The position numbers and the translations under genes were made by a program. DNA of 64,000 nucleotides from contig NC_009667.1 in assembly GCF_000017405.1 (NCBI RefSeq), positions 372,001 to 436,000 of the forward strand. Direction: 5' to 3'. Source of the DNA: Brucella anthropi ATCC 49188 (lineage in GTDB: Bacteria; Pseudomonadota; Alphaproteobacteria; Rhizobiales; Rhizobiaceae). Shown in pieces: positions 8,490-17,901 of the stretch (position 1 is the stretch's first letter; each line of letters opens with the position of its first letter). The notes under the pieces are model-generated. The model saw only the letters and a list, made by a program, of their open reading frames with translations. It did not search any database and was not told where the DNA came from.

Positions 8490-9308
8490 ATGGCACGCAA
8501 GTCAATTCTTTCAAAGCTTGGCACGGCACTCATGGTTTTCATCATCGTGTCGCCTGCAATCTTCTTCTTCGTCTGGATGCTGTCGCTTTCCTTGAAATAT
8601 GAAATCGACAACGGCGCCTATCCACCGATCCTGATCCCCGACCGCATCGCGTGGTCGAACTATAGCGGAATTTTCGAGACCAACGATTTTCTGCTCTATT
8701 TCTGGAACAGTATTCTCGTGACCGGAACAGCGACTTTGCTGGCATTGCTGGTCGGGGTTCCGGCAGGCTACGGCATTGCACGACTGCGCGCCAACAAGTC
8801 GGCAATCGTCATCATGATTGCGCGTATGACGCCGGGTCTGTCCTACCTGATCCCGCTGTTTCTGCTGTTTCAGACGCTCGGACTGCTCGGCACCCTCTGG
8901 CCGCAGATCATCATCCATCTGGTTGTGACTGTTCCAATCGTGATCTGGATCATGATCGGCTACTTCGAGACAACGCCGTTGGAGCTTGAAGAAGCCGCCA
9001 TTATCGATGGCGCATCCTCGTGGCAGGTGTTCATGAAGGTGGCACTTCCAATCGCCAAGCCGGGCGTTGTGGTGTCGCTCATCCTTGCGGTGATCTTCTC
9101 GTGGAACAATTTCGTTTTCGGCATCGTGCTTGCAAGCCGCGAGACACGCACCCTGCCGGTCGCAGTTTACAACATGCTGTCCTTTGAACAGGTCAGCTGG
9201 GGTCCGCTTGCCGCCGCAGCCCTTGTGGTCACATTGCCGGTCCTGTTGCTAACCGTTTTCGCACAGCGCCAGATCGTTGCAGGTCTGACAGCAGGCGCCG
9301 TCAAATAA
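8490..9308 (+). CDS. sugar ABC transporter permease (MalG/UgpE type)
   Basis: This 272-aa partner permease has six predicted membrane segments. Its EAA loop reads LELEEAAIIDGASSWQVFMKVALPIAKPG, about residues 165-193 (shown here only as its position and ends: LELEEAAIID to IAKPG). A GAGGA-type ribosome binding site overlaps the end of the first permease. It is the fourth gene of the aldolase operon after the regulator and binding protein, 15 bp before the ATPase gene. Confidence 0.9.
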   Translation: MARKSILSKLGTALMVFIIVSPAIFFFVWMLSLSLKYEIDNGAYPPILIPDRIAWSNYSGIFETNDFLLYFWNSILVTGTATLLALLVGVPAGYGIARLRANKSAIVIMIARMTPGLSYLIPLFLLFQTLGLLGTLWPQIIIHLVVTVPIVIWIMIGYFETTPLELEEAAIIDGASSWQVFMKVALPIAKPGVVVSLILAVIFSWNNFVFGIVLASRETRTLPVAVYNMLSFEQVSWGPLAAAALVVTLPVLLLTVFAQRQIVAGLTAGAVK

Positions 9309-9323
9309 GAGTTGAGGTTCAAG

Positions 9324-10382
9324 ATGGCATCTGTATCCATCCGAAATGCAATCAAGAAATATGGCAATGTCGGCGTGTTGCACGGCGTGTCCGTGGATAT
9401 TCAGGACGGCGAATTTGTCGTGTTGGTCGGCCCGTCGGGCTGCGGAAAATCCACGCTTCTGCGCATGATCGCAGGGCTTGAGGAAATCAGTGACGGCGAA
9501 ATCGCCATTGGTCCGCGTGTGGTCAATGACCTACGCGCTAAAGAGCGCGATATTGCCATGGTGTTCCAGAATTATGCGCTCTATCCGCATATGACGGTGG
9601 CCGACAATATGGGCTTCGCGCTCATGCTGAAAAATGCACCGAAGGAAGAACGCGACAGCCGCGTTAATCGTGCAGCAGAAATCCTCGGCCTCAACAAGCT
9701 GCTCGACCGCTTTCCACGCCAGCTTTCCGGCGGTCAGCGCCAGCGTGTGGCCATGGGCCGTGCGATTGTTCGCGATCCGCAGGTGTTTCTGTTTGACGAA
9801 CCGCTCTCCAATCTCGACGCTAAATTGCGCGTGCAGATGCGCGGTGAGATCAAGGGACTGCATCAGCGCCTAAAGACCACCACGATTTACGTGACCCACG
9901 ATCAGATCGAAGCCATGACCATGGCTGATAAGATCGTCGTCATGCGCGATGGCCTCGTAGAACAGATCGGCGCGCCGCTCGATCTTTATGACCGTCCGGC
10001 CAACATGTTTGTGGCTGGCTTCATCGGTTCACCATCGATGAACTTCGTCAATGGCAAGATCGAAGAAGGTTCGTTTGTGGCCGACGGCGGCTTCCGTATG
10101 CCGCTTCCGGAAGGCGATTATGCAAGTCTTTCGGGCAAGGCTGTTTATGGTGTGCGCCCTGAGCATATGAAGATCGCAGAGCAGGGCGTTCCAGTCACGG
10201 TCGAAATCGTTGAACCCACCGGCTCGGAAATCATGGTCATGGGCAAGCTCGGTGATCAGCCGATTACCTGCCTGTTCCGCGAGCGCCTGACCGTGCGTCC
10301 GCGCGATGTGCTGACCATTGCGATTGATCCGGCAACAAGCCATGTGTTCGAGCCGAAAAAAGGCAAACGCGTCAGCCGCTAA
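9324..10382 (+). CDS. sugar ABC transporter ATP-binding protein (UgpC/MalK type)
   Basis: This 352-aa ATPase energises the importer. Walker A is GPSGCGKSTLL, the signature is LSGGQRQRVAMGRA, Walker B is VFLFDEPLSNLD and the switch histidine lies in YVTHDQIEA. The C-terminal 110 residues form an MOI/TOBE regulatory domain, with GVRPEHMKI visible, as in UgpC/MsmK. I chose the ATG at 9324, which follows GAGG, over the in-frame TTG at 9312. It is the last gene of the operon and is followed by a terminator. Confidence 0.92.
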   Translation: MASVSIRNAIKKYGNVGVLHGVSVDIQDGEFVVLVGPSGCGKSTLLRMIAGLEEISDGEIAIGPRVVNDLRAKERDIAMVFQNYALYPHMTVADNMGFALMLKNAPKEERDSRVNRAAEILGLNKLLDRFPRQLSGGQRQRVAMGRAIVRDPQVFLFDEPLSNLDAKLRVQMRGEIKGLHQRLKTTTIYVTHDQIEAMTMADKIVVMRDGLVEQIGAPLDLYDRPANMFVAGFIGSPSMNFVNGKIEEGSFVADGGFRMPLPEGDYASLSGKAVYGVRPEHMKIAEQGVPVTVEIVEPTGSEIMVMGKLGDQPITCLFRERLTVRPRDVLTIAIDPATSHVFEPKKGKRVSR

Positions 10383-10389
10383 CATCAAA

Positions 10390-10418
10390 ACGCCGAGCTT
10401 TTGCCCGGCGTCTTTGTT
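10390..10418. terminator. rho-independent terminator between convergent genes
   Basis: ACGCCG at 10390-10395 pairs with CGGCGT at 10406-10411, with two more GC pairs inside. A CTTTGTTTT tail follows on the plus strand. It ends the ABC transporter operon and sits immediately behind the convergent preA gene. Confidence 0.8.
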
Positions 10419-11729
10419 TTATTCCGCGGCCTCTTTCACGGCCATCGGATTGTTTGGATGCGTGGTCCAATTGGCATATTGTGCCGGGATCGGTGCCTTG
10501 GTGCGCGGATCGAAATCGCCGATCTGCTCCATGGTGATGCAATCCTCGACCGGGCAGACATTGACGCAGAGATTGCAGCCAACGCATTCCTCATCGATCA
10601 CCTCAAAGTGGCGCGCACCATTCACCAGACTGGTGATTGCCTGATGCGAGGTATCTTCGCAGGCAATATGGCAACGGCCGCACTTGATGCAGGAATCCTG
10701 ATCGATCCGTGCCTTGGTGACATAATTGAGGTTGAGATACTGCCAGTCGCTGACATGCCCCACAGCCATGCCGCGGAAATCGTCCAGCGTCTGATAGCCT
10801 TTACTATCCATCCAGTCGGAAAGACCGTCGATCATTTCTTCAACGACCTTGAAGCCATAGGTCATAGCAGCGGTACAGACCTGAACCGTGCCGCAGCCGA
10901 GCGCGATAAATTCCGCAGCATCGCGCCATGTGGTAATCCCGCCAATGCCTGAAATCGGCAGGCCATAGGTTTCAGGATCGCGCGCAATTTCCGCCACCAT
11001 GTTGAGCGCAATCGGCTTGACCGCTGGTCCGCAATAGCCGCCATGGCTGCCGCGACCGTCAATGGATGGCACCGGCGACATGCTGTCCAAATCAACCGAA
11101 ACAATCGAATTGATCGTGTTGATCAGCGATACCGCATCGGTGCCGTTTTCTTTCGCGCCACGCGCTGGCTTGCGAATATCGGTGATGTTCGGCGTCAGCT
11201 TGGTGATCACCGGCATACGGCTATATTGCTTGCACCATTTCACGACCATCCCGACATATTCCGGCACCTGACCGACAGCCGCACCCATGCCGCGTTCGCT
11301 CATGCCGTGCGGACAGCCAAAGTTCAGCTCGATGCCGTCGGCACCGGTTTCTTCCACCAGGGGCAGGATTGCTTTCCACGCTTCTTCTTCGCATGGCACC
11401 ATGATCGAAGCGATCAATGCGCGGTCGGGCCAGCGCATTTTCACTTCTTTCATTTCGCGCAGGTTCACTTCCAGTGGCCGGTCGGTGATCAGCTCGATAT
11501 TGTTGAGACCCAGCAGGCGCCGGTCAGCACCATGGATAGCGCCATAGCGCGGACCATTGACGTTTACGACCGGCGGGCCTTCAGCCCCCAGCGTTTTCCA
11601 GACCACGCCACCCCAGCCAGCCTTGAAAGCCCGTTCGACATTGTAAGCTTTGTCCGTCGGTGGGGCCGAAGCCAGCCAGAACGGGTTTGGAGACTTGATG
11701 CCGAGGAAGTTCGTTGAAAGATCAGCCAT
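10419..11729 (-). CDS. preA: NAD-dependent dihydropyrimidine dehydrogenase, subunit PreA
   Basis: This 436-aa protein is the FMN/iron-sulfur subunit that reduces uracil and thymine in reductive pyrimidine breakdown. The N-terminal 330 residues form a dihydroorotate-dehydrogenase-like FMN barrel (NFGCPHGMSERGMGAAVGQ near 160, with the conserved Cys). Two ferredoxin clusters follow: CIKCGRCHIACE and CVGCNLCVNVCP. A GAGGAGAG ribosome binding site precedes the ATG. It is 11 bp downstream of preT, with which it forms the heteromeric enzyme. Later pathway genes (dihydropyrimidinase, ureidopropionase) are not adjacent here. Confidence 0.93.
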   Translation of the reverse strand: MADLSTNFLGIKSPNPFWLASAPPTDKAYNVERAFKAGWGGVVWKTLGAEGPPVVNVNGPRYGAIHGADRRLLGLNNIELITDRPLEVNLREMKEVKMRWPDRALIASIMVPCEEEAWKAILPLVEETGADGIELNFGCPHGMSERGMGAAVGQVPEYVGMVVKWCKQYSRMPVITKLTPNITDIRKPARGAKENGTDAVSLINTINSIVSVDLDSMSPVPSIDGRGSHGGYCGPAVKPIALNMVAEIARDPETYGLPISGIGGITTWRDAAEFIALGCGTVQVCTAAMTYGFKVVEEMIDGLSDWMDSKGYQTLDDFRGMAVGHVSDWQYLNLNYVTKARIDQDSCIKCGRCHIACEDTSHQAITSLVNGARHFEVIDEECVGCNLCVNVCPVEDCITMEQIGDFDPRTKAPIPAQYANWTTHPNNPMAVKEAAE

Positions 11730-11740
11730 TTTTACTCTCC

Positions 11741-13243
11741 TCAGCCCTGTTCCTGGCCCAATGGCACACTGCGGTCACGCGAAGCAGACGGGGAGGGCGC
11801 ATGAAGTGCGCCGCCCGACAACACCGCATCGGCAAAACCTTCAATCGCTTCGGGACGTTTTGTCAGCGTCGCATGGATGGATTCTGCTGCAACCTTGCCG
11901 TCTTCCACCGATGCAACGGTCAGATCCTGACCACCTGCAACGCAGTCGCCTCCTGCCCATATGCCCTCAACGGATGTGCGACGATCTTCATCGACGCTGA
12001 TGCGCCCTTTGGAAAGTCCGATGCCAGACCCGGCAATTGGCTCTGGTTCAAACTTCTGGCCGATAGCCTTGAACACCTGATCGGCTTCAAGAATGAGATA
12101 TTCGCCGGTGCCGGAAAGTTTGCCGCTATCGGCATTGGTATATTCAAAGACCACGGCATTGACCGTGCCGTCTTCGTTCCGCTCAAGGGCATGCGGTTGC
12201 AACCAGTGACGGATCACCACGCCATGAATCTGTGCCAGTTCCTGCTCATAGGCGCTGGCATTCATGCTTTCCTGACCGCGACGATAAACGATTGTCACGT
12301 TTTCAGCGCCAAGCTTCTTGGTCTGGATCGCAACGTCTACCGCCGTCATGCCGCCGCCGATCACTACCACATTGCGGCCAACGGGGAGGGATGAGAGGTC
12401 TTTTGCCTGACGCAGATTGGCGATGTAATCCACCGCATCGATCACGTTGGGCGCATCTTCGCCGACAAGCGCCAGATCGTTGACGCCTGGCATGCCCATG
12501 CCGAGGAAAACTGCATCATAGCCAGCCTTCAGCGTTTCAATGGTGATGTCCTGACCGAGCGTCTGGTTATATTCGATATTGATCGCGCCGATTTTCAGCA
12601 CGAATTCCAGTTCGCGCTGGGCGAAATTATTGACCGTCTTATAGGCGGCAATACCATATTCATTAAGACCGCCGCCCTTGGGTCGCGCTTCAAAAATCGT
12701 CACCTGATGCCCATACATCGCAAGGCGATGTGCTGCGGAGATACCTGCCGGGCCCGCGCCAACGATTGCGATGTGCTTGCCAGTATCGGGTGCGCGCTTG
12801 AATGGATGATTGCCGGTTTCCATCAGAACATCTGTGGCATAGCGCTGCAATTCACCGATCTTGACCGGTTTGCCTTCGGAGGTTTCGCGAACACACACTT
12901 CTTCGCAGAGCGTTTCTGTCGGGCAAACGCGGGCGCACATGCCGCCCAGAATATTTTCTGAGAGAATGGTCTTGGCTGCACCGATGGCATTGCCGGTGTT
13001 AATCTGGCGAATGAAACGCGGAATATCGATGCTGGTAGGACATGCATTCATGCAAGGTGCGTCATAGCAATAATAGCAGCGGTCGGATTCAACGAGGGCT
13101 TCATGCTTGTTCAGCGGCGGATGCAGATCATCAAAAACATGCGCATAGTCGGCCTTCTCAAGCCGCGAGCCGTGAATATCAGGCCCGTTCGTATGTCCCG
13201 GATTATCGACTGCATCAATAGGCGAATTGTCTGCTGATCTCAT
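11741..13243 (-). CDS. preT: NAD-dependent dihydropyrimidine dehydrogenase, subunit PreT
   Basis: This 500-aa FAD/NAD(P) subunit passes electrons to PreA. An N-terminal Fe-S domain carries CYYCYDAPCMNACPTSID and CARVCPTETLCEEVC. The FAD-binding GAGPAGISAAHRLA lies near residue 145 and the NAD(P)-binding IGGGMTAVDVA near 290. The domain order matches GltB-small-subunit-type reductases. I chose the ATG at 13243 because GGGAG sits 8 nt upstream. Two longer in-frame starts have no ribosome binding site. It is the promoter-proximal gene of the preT-preA operon. Confidence 0.92.
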   Translation of the reverse strand: MRSADNSPIDAVDNPGHTNGPDIHGSRLEKADYAHVFDDLHPPLNKHEALVESDRCYYCYDAPCMNACPTSIDIPRFIRQINTGNAIGAAKTILSENILGGMCARVCPTETLCEEVCVRETSEGKPVKIGELQRYATDVLMETGNHPFKRAPDTGKHIAIVGAGPAGISAAHRLAMYGHQVTIFEARPKGGGLNEYGIAAYKTVNNFAQRELEFVLKIGAINIEYNQTLGQDITIETLKAGYDAVFLGMGMPGVNDLALVGEDAPNVIDAVDYIANLRQAKDLSSLPVGRNVVVIGGGMTAVDVAIQTKKLGAENVTIVYRRGQESMNASAYEQELAQIHGVVIRHWLQPHALERNEDGTVNAVVFEYTNADSGKLSGTGEYLILEADQVFKAIGQKFEPEPIAGSGIGLSKGRISVDEDRRTSVEGIWAGGDCVAGGQDLTVASVEDGKVAAESIHATLTKRPEAIEGFADAVLSGGALHAPSPSASRDRSVPLGQEQG

Positions 13244-13426
13244 CGATCGCATCTCCCATTTTTGCTTGTTCAGGCGCGGGTTCCCTTTGCGCACCTTAAA
13301 CGTTGTTCCGGGCTGCGATCTTTGCCGTCGCGTGATGCCCGTTAATGACAGGATGACAGATTTTTACGGAAGGTCAAATTTTTTATCATCTGGTCAATTT
13401 ATGAGAGTTAGGCACTAGAAATAGAG

Positions 13427-13456
13427 AAAGGCCCGGCTTTGGAAGCGCGGGCCTTT
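13427..13456 (-). terminator. terminator of the EamA transporter gene
   Basis: AAAGGCCCG at 13427-13435 pairs perfectly with CGGGCCTTT at 13448-13456. The hairpin lies 22 bp beyond the stop of the minus-strand transporter gene. It could act in both directions, but preT points away from it. Confidence 0.75.
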
Positions 13457-13478
13457 GACAGTTGATCAGAGTGTGAAA

Positions 13479-14411
13479 TCAAAGCGGATCGGACTTGAGG
13501 CCGTCCGGTGTCGCTTCCGAGGCAGGGAAAGTTTGGGATTCTTTGGGTAGTGCCGGGCGCGAGCTTAGCACCAGAGCACAGCCACTGATGATGACAGCAG
13601 CGCCGACAAACTGGATCAAGGAAAGCTGTTCTTTGAGGAACACCGCACCGACGAGAACCGCGATGACAGTCACGACGAATTCAACGCTGATGGCTTTGGT
13701 CGGGCCGACATTTCCAACCAGTTTGAAGTAAAGCACATAGGTAAGCGCACTCATCACACATGCCGAGATCAGCAGATATACAAAATCAATCATCCCCGGC
13801 ATGGCTGGCACAGGAACGGCCAAGATCAGTGGCAAACTTAATATGCCGCCAAACACGAATGCGCCGATGGTGGTTTCCCATGAGCCGGTGGTAGAAAGAC
13901 GACGGCTTGCATAGTTGCTGCCGAATGCTGCCGAGAAGCAGGAGAAAAGCACAGCAATACAGCCCATGATAAATTCAGGCGTAACCGCAACAGCCGGGAA
14001 GCCGACCAGAAGCACAATGCCGGTCACGCCGAGGAGCAGGCCGATGAGGCCGCGCGACGTGATGCGTTCGAGACCCCAGAGCTGGCTGATAACCATCGAG
14101 AAAAGCGGAATGGATGCGACGCAGATCGCGGCCATTGCGGTGCCGATCAGCGGCGTCCCGTAGGAAAGGCCAATAAGCTGGCCCGCAACGGTGGTTGCAC
14201 CAACCACGGCGAAGGGTTTCCAGCCCGCCTGAAAATCAAGATTGCGTCCGGAGAGTTTCGCGATTGCAAAAAGTGTTCCGGCGGCAATGAAAGAGCGGAA
14301 GGCAACCGCACCGGCCCAGCCAAAGGCTTCGACCACGCGCAGCACCACGAGGAACGAAAGTCCCCATGCTACGGCAAGGAAAATATAGGTCGCGACGTCT
14401 CTGGGTTTCAT
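13479..14411 (-). CDS. EamA/DMT-family transporter
   Basis: This 310-aa inner-membrane protein has about ten hydrophobic segments arranged as two EamA repeats, typical drug/metabolite exporter topology. The first segment is YIFLAVAWGLSFLVVL, and the second repeat starts near residue 155. The C-terminal 25 residues are hydrophilic. The substrate is unknown; family members export amino acids, metabolites or drugs. The neighbours (CoxG, preT) do not narrow it down. It lies 87 bp downstream of coxG on the same strand. Confidence 0.88.
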   Translation of the reverse strand: MKPRDVATYIFLAVAWGLSFLVVLRVVEAFGWAGAVAFRSFIAAGTLFAIAKLSGRNLDFQAGWKPFAVVGATTVAGQLIGLSYGTPLIGTAMAAICVASIPLFSMVISQLWGLERITSRGLIGLLLGVTGIVLLVGFPAVAVTPEFIMGCIAVLFSCFSAAFGSNYASRRLSTTGSWETTIGAFVFGGILSLPLILAVPVPAMPGMIDFVYLLISACVMSALTYVLYFKLVGNVGPTKAISVEFVVTVIAVLVGAVFLKEQLSLIQFVGAAVIISGCALVLSSRPALPKESQTFPASEATPDGLKSDPL

Positions 14412-14498
14412 GCCAGCGGGCTTTCAAGAAGTATTGCGAATTATCGAATACCGGATTGTTAAGGAACACCGTTGCAGCTTTATAAGAGTGAAGCTGGA

Positions 14499-14957
14499 TC
14501 AGGTCGTTTTTGCGGCGGCGTTCGACGCCGCTTCTGCGATATTGGCAAAGAAGCGGTCTGCGATTTTTCGTGCGACTGAACCGAGCAATTTCGTGCCGAT
14601 CTGTGCCACCTTGCCACCGGCATCGCCACGTATGGCGTAGGATAAAATCGTGTCGGTACCGTCTTCGTCCAGACGCACATCGGTCGCACCGTGAGCAAAC
14701 CCTGCTATGGAGCCTTCCCCGTGGCCGGAAATCGTATAGGAGACCGGCGGTTTCATATTCGACAATTCCAGAATGCCGTGAAAGCGAACCTTCAGGATCC
14801 CGAAACTCACTTTGAGGGCGGCACGTATCTCTGTTTCCGAAATGCGCTCTATATCTTCGCAACCGGGAATGCAGGATTTCAGCGTTTCAATGTCGTTCAA
14901 CGCATCCCAGACTGCTTGGCGTGGTGCCGCAATCCGCTCTTCTCCGGTCAGGTCCAT
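14499..14957 (-). CDS. coxG: CoxG-like carbon monoxide dehydrogenase subunit G (SRPBCC fold)
   Basis: This 152-aa START/SRPBCC-fold protein matches CoxG, which in CO-oxidising bacteria recruits CO dehydrogenase to the membrane. The opening motif, APRQAVWDALNDIETLKSCIPG near residues 10-31 (given by ends: APRQAVW to SCIPG), is diagnostic. No coxMSL genes are in the window, so it is a lone member, as is common in Rhizobiales, and its partner is unknown. It may serve another molybdenum hydroxylase. GGAG precedes the ATG by 6 nt. It is divergent from pgi. Confidence 0.8.
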   Translation of the reverse strand: MDLTGEERIAAPRQAVWDALNDIETLKSCIPGCEDIERISETEIRAALKVSFGILKVRFHGILELSNMKPPVSYTISGHGEGSIAGFAHGATDVRLDEDGTDTILSYAIRGDAGGKVAQIGTKLLGSVARKIADRFFANIAEAASNAAAKTT

Positions 14958-15107
14958 GCTTCACTCCGAGGTGGATCACCCTAAATTGATCAATATGGTG
15001 TATATGACACTCTGTCCAAATTGGAAGTTCGGTAATTTATTTGCCGCAAATCCTCTCTAAAACGCTTAATGTCCGCAATTAAATCGATTTGATTCGGGAG
15101 TAGCATC

Positions 15108-16757
15108 ATGGCAAGAGACGCGACGAAGCTTGAAGCAACGGTCGCAAAGCTTAAAAAGCACTGGGCAGATTCGGCCCCGCACGATATGCGCGCGGCGTTC
15201 AAATCAGACCCGGGCCGGTTCGAGCGGTATTCGCTATCCCTGGATGACCTTCTGTTCGACTGGTCAAAATGCCGGGTCAATGACGAGACGATCGGGCTCC
15301 TCAAGGAACTCGCTATTGCTGCCGATGTCGAAGGTCGTCGTGCGGCGATGTTTGCGGGTGAGCACATCAACAACACGGAGGACCGTGCCGTTCTCCATGT
15401 CGCGCTGCGCGACACGTCCTCGAAGGAAGTGCTTGTTGACGGACACAATGTGCTGCCGGATGTAAAGGAAGTGCTCGACCGTATGGCGGCATTTGCGGAT
15501 GGCATTCGGTCGGGCGCGATCAAGGGAGCGACCGGAAAGAAGATCACCGATATCGTCAATATTGGCATTGGCGGGTCCGACCTCGGACCGGTCATGGCAA
15601 CTCTGGCTCTTTCCCCATATCATGATGGCCCGCGTGCGCATTTCGTCTCCAATATCGACGGCGCTCATATTGCGGATACGCTTGGCATTCTCGATCCTGC
15701 GACGACGCTTGTCATCATCGCTTCCAAGACGTTCACGACCATCGAAACAATGACCAACGCGCAGACCGCGCGTAAATGGGTAGCAGATGCACTTGGAGAA
15801 GCGGCTGTGGGCGCCCATTTCGCGGCTGTCTCAACCGCATTGGACAGGGTTGCTGCCTTCGGCATTGCTGAAGACCGGGTCTTTGGTTTCTGGGACTGGG
15901 TCGGTGGACGTTATTCCGTATGGTCGGCCATCGGCCTGCCTGTGATGATTGCGATTGGACCGGAGGATTTCCGCAAGTTTCTGGCAGGTGCGCATTCAAT
16001 GGATGTGCATTTCCGAGATGCGCCGCTGGAAAAGAACTTAGCCGTCTGGCTGGGTCTCATCGGTTACTGGCATCGTGCGATCTGTGGTTATGGCAGCCGT
16101 GCGATCATTCCATACGACCAGCGTCTCGCCCGTCTCCCAGCCTATCTGCAGCAGCTGGACATGGAGTCGAATGGCAAGAGCGTCACGGTCGATGGCAAGC
16201 CGGTTTCCGGTCCGACAGGCCCGGTTGTTTGGGGTGAACCTGGCACGAACGGCCAGCACGCTTTCTTCCAGCTTCTGCATCAGGGCACCGACACCATTCC
16301 GCTCGAGTTCATCGTTGCAGCAAAGGGCCATGAAAAGCACCTCGACCATCAACATGAAATGTTGCTGGCGAATTGCCTTGCACAGTCCGAGGCCTTGATG
16401 AAGGGGCGTACCCTTGATGAAGCGCGAGCGCAGTTGAAGGCGAAGAACCTGCCAGAGAGCGAAGTTGAACGCATTGCTCCGCATCGCGTTTTCTCAGGCA
16501 ATCGCCCTTCGTTGACGCTGGTTCATGACAAGCTTGATCCGTTTGCTCTCGGACGTCTGGTAGCGCTGTATGAACACCGCGTGTTCGTCGAAGCACAGAT
16601 TTTCGGCATCAATGCTTTCGATCAATGGGGCGTGGAGCTTGGCAAGGAACTTGCCACCGAACTTCTGCCGGTGGTTTCGGGTGAGGAGAGCAGCGACGGT
16701 CGCGACGCTTCCACACAAGGGCTTGTCGCGCATCTGCATGCGCGAAGGAAAGCTTGA
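15108..16757 (+). CDS. pgi: glucose-6-phosphate isomerase
   Basis: This 549-aa enzyme interconverts glucose 6-phosphate and fructose 6-phosphate. The substrate-binding [11 protein letters not shown] lies near residue 150 and the family signature [13 protein letters not shown] near 268. [18 protein letters not shown] contains the catalytic Glu region, and [12 protein letters not shown] is near 405. Full length for the bacterial enzyme. GGGAG sits 7 nt before the ATG. It stands alone, with coxG divergent and a strong hairpin after the stop. Confidence 0.97.
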   Translation: MARDATKLEATVAKLKKHWADSAPHDMRAAFKSDPGRFERYSLSLDDLLFDWSKCRVNDETIGLLKELAIAADVEGRRAAMFAGEHINNTEDRAVLHVALRDTSSKEVLVDGHNVLPDVKEVLDRMAAFADGIRSGAIKGATGKKITDIVNIGIGGSDLGPVMATLALSPYHDGPRAHFVSNIDGAHIADTLGILDPATTLVIIASKTFTTIETMTNAQTARKWVADALGEAAVGAHFAAVSTALDRVAAFGIAEDRVFGFWDWVGGRYSVWSAIGLPVMIAIGPEDFRKFLAGAHSMDVHFRDAPLEKNLAVWLGLIGYWHRAICGYGSRAIIPYDQRLARLPAYLQQLDMESNGKSVTVDGKPVSGPTGPVVWGEPGTNGQHAFFQLLHQGTDTIPLEFIVAAKGHEKHLDHQHEMLLANCLAQSEALMKGRTLDEARAQLKAKNLPESEVERIAPHRVFSGNRPSLTLVHDKLDPFALGRLVALYEHRVFVEAQIFGINAFDQWGVELGKELATELLPVVSGEESSDGRDASTQGLVAHLHARRKA

Positions 16758-16786
16758 CGGCATTCTCTGCACAGCTAGAAATAAAG

Positions 16787-16813
16787 GAGAGCCGGGTTTG
16801 TAACCCGGCTCTC
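16787..16813 (+). terminator. strong hairpin after pgi
   Basis: GAGAGCCGGGTT pairs over 12 bp without mismatch to AACCCGGCTCTC around a TGT loop. The T-tract after it is weak (TTCATG). It is a likely terminator, 14 bp before the next gene. Confidence 0.75.
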
Positions 16814-16827
16814 TTCATGAGAAATAA

Positions 16828-17901
16828 ATGGGAAATGAAATGAAAACCGAGATCGTAAAATTTGCCGGCGATGTACCGGGAAATGCCATCGAGTTGCGCG
16901 TGCTGCGCTTTGCAGGCAAGGACAGCGATGCGCCTTCCGCCTATTTGCAATCTTCGCTTCACGGTGCGGAACTTCCGGGGCAGGCGGCTCTTCATTTCCT
17001 GGTTCCGATGTTGAAGAAGGCCGCCGATGAAGGGCGCATTCTTGGTAATATTACCGTTGTTCCGCAAGCCAATCCGATCGGCTCCAATCAGTGGCAGGCA
17101 CATCAGCATCTCGGTCGTTTCGAGACGTTTTCGCTGACCAATTTCAATCGCGCTTTCCCACTACTGCCGGATTTCGACACGTCTGAACTGCCGGAGCCGG
17201 ATGCGCCGATCTCACTGGCTCAGCGCCTGAAGGCGACGCTTTTGAAGCTGGCCCTGCCGAACGACATCGTGCTCGACTTGCATTGCGACGATGAGAGCGA
17301 AAACTACGTTTATATCGCGGAAGAGTTTGCCGAGGATATGAAGGATCTGGCCATCGCGCTCAATTCGACGGCAATCCTCGCATGGGACACGACAGCCGAC
17401 GCAGCTTTTGAAGAAGCCTGTGCGCATCCGGTTCTGCAATTGCCGGCGGACAAGCGCAACATGAAGCGCCGGGCTGTTACAACGGTTGAATTCCGTGGCT
17501 TGAGCGATGTTTATGCCGATATGGGCAAAGGCGATGCCGAAGGTCTGTACAAATTCCTCGTGCATCGGGGCGTTGTTCGCGACGACAATGTGAAGCTAGA
17601 GACGGAATATAAGGGTCTTGTCACGCCGCTCTCACATGTTGAAATGTTGCGCGCGCCGGAAGGCGGTATGGTGCTCTTTCATGTAGCGCCGGGCGATGAA
17701 GTAAAGGCGGGAACGAAGCTGGTTACAGTGGTTACGAAGCCGGGTGAACCGGAGGGCGACATCACGCTGACAGCACCGCAGGACGGGCGCATCCTGACCC
17801 GTCGTTCGCTGCGTTATGTGCGTCGTGGGGATGATCTTCTTAAGCTGCTTGGGGCACAGCCATCAACCGTCAAGAAGCGTGCCGGTGCGCTGGAAGCATG
17901 A
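16828..17901 (+). CDS. succinylglutamate desuccinylase/aspartoacylase family protein
   Basis: This 357-aa zinc carboxypeptidase-like enzyme is of the AstE/AspA type, which hydrolyses N-acyl amino acids. Zinc ligands are expected from SSLHGAELPG (H and E) and from VLDLHCDDESENY (H). The C-terminal 80 residues form a beta-rich lid (GGMVLFHVAPGDEVKAGTKL) resembling a biotinyl-like domain. An alternative start at 16840 has GGGA upstream; both starts have weak ribosome binding sites. It overlaps the HAD gene by 4 bp, so the two probably act together. The substrate is unknown. Confidence 0.82.
   Translation: MGNEMKTEIVKFAGDVPGNAIELRVLRFAGKDSDAPSAYLQSSLHGAELPGQAALHFLVPMLKKAADEGRILGNITVVPQANPIGSNQWQAHQHLGRFETFSLTNFNRAFPLLPDFDTSELPEPDAPISLAQRLKATLLKLALPNDIVLDLHCDDESENYVYIAEEFAEDMKDLAIALNSTAILAWDTTADAAFEEACAHPVLQLPADKRNMKRRAVTTVEFRGLSDVYADMGKGDAEGLYKFLVHRGVVRDDNVKLETEYKGLVTPLSHVEMLRAPEGGMVLFHVAPGDEVKAGTKLVTVVTKPGEPEGDITLTAPQDGRILTRRSLRYVRRGDDLLKLLGAQPSTVKKRAGALEA

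Noticed and set aside
14236..14862. 208-codon minus-strand frame spanning coxG and the EamA gene
   Set aside because: It bridges two genes in another frame; coxG and EamA both have good starts and family motifs.
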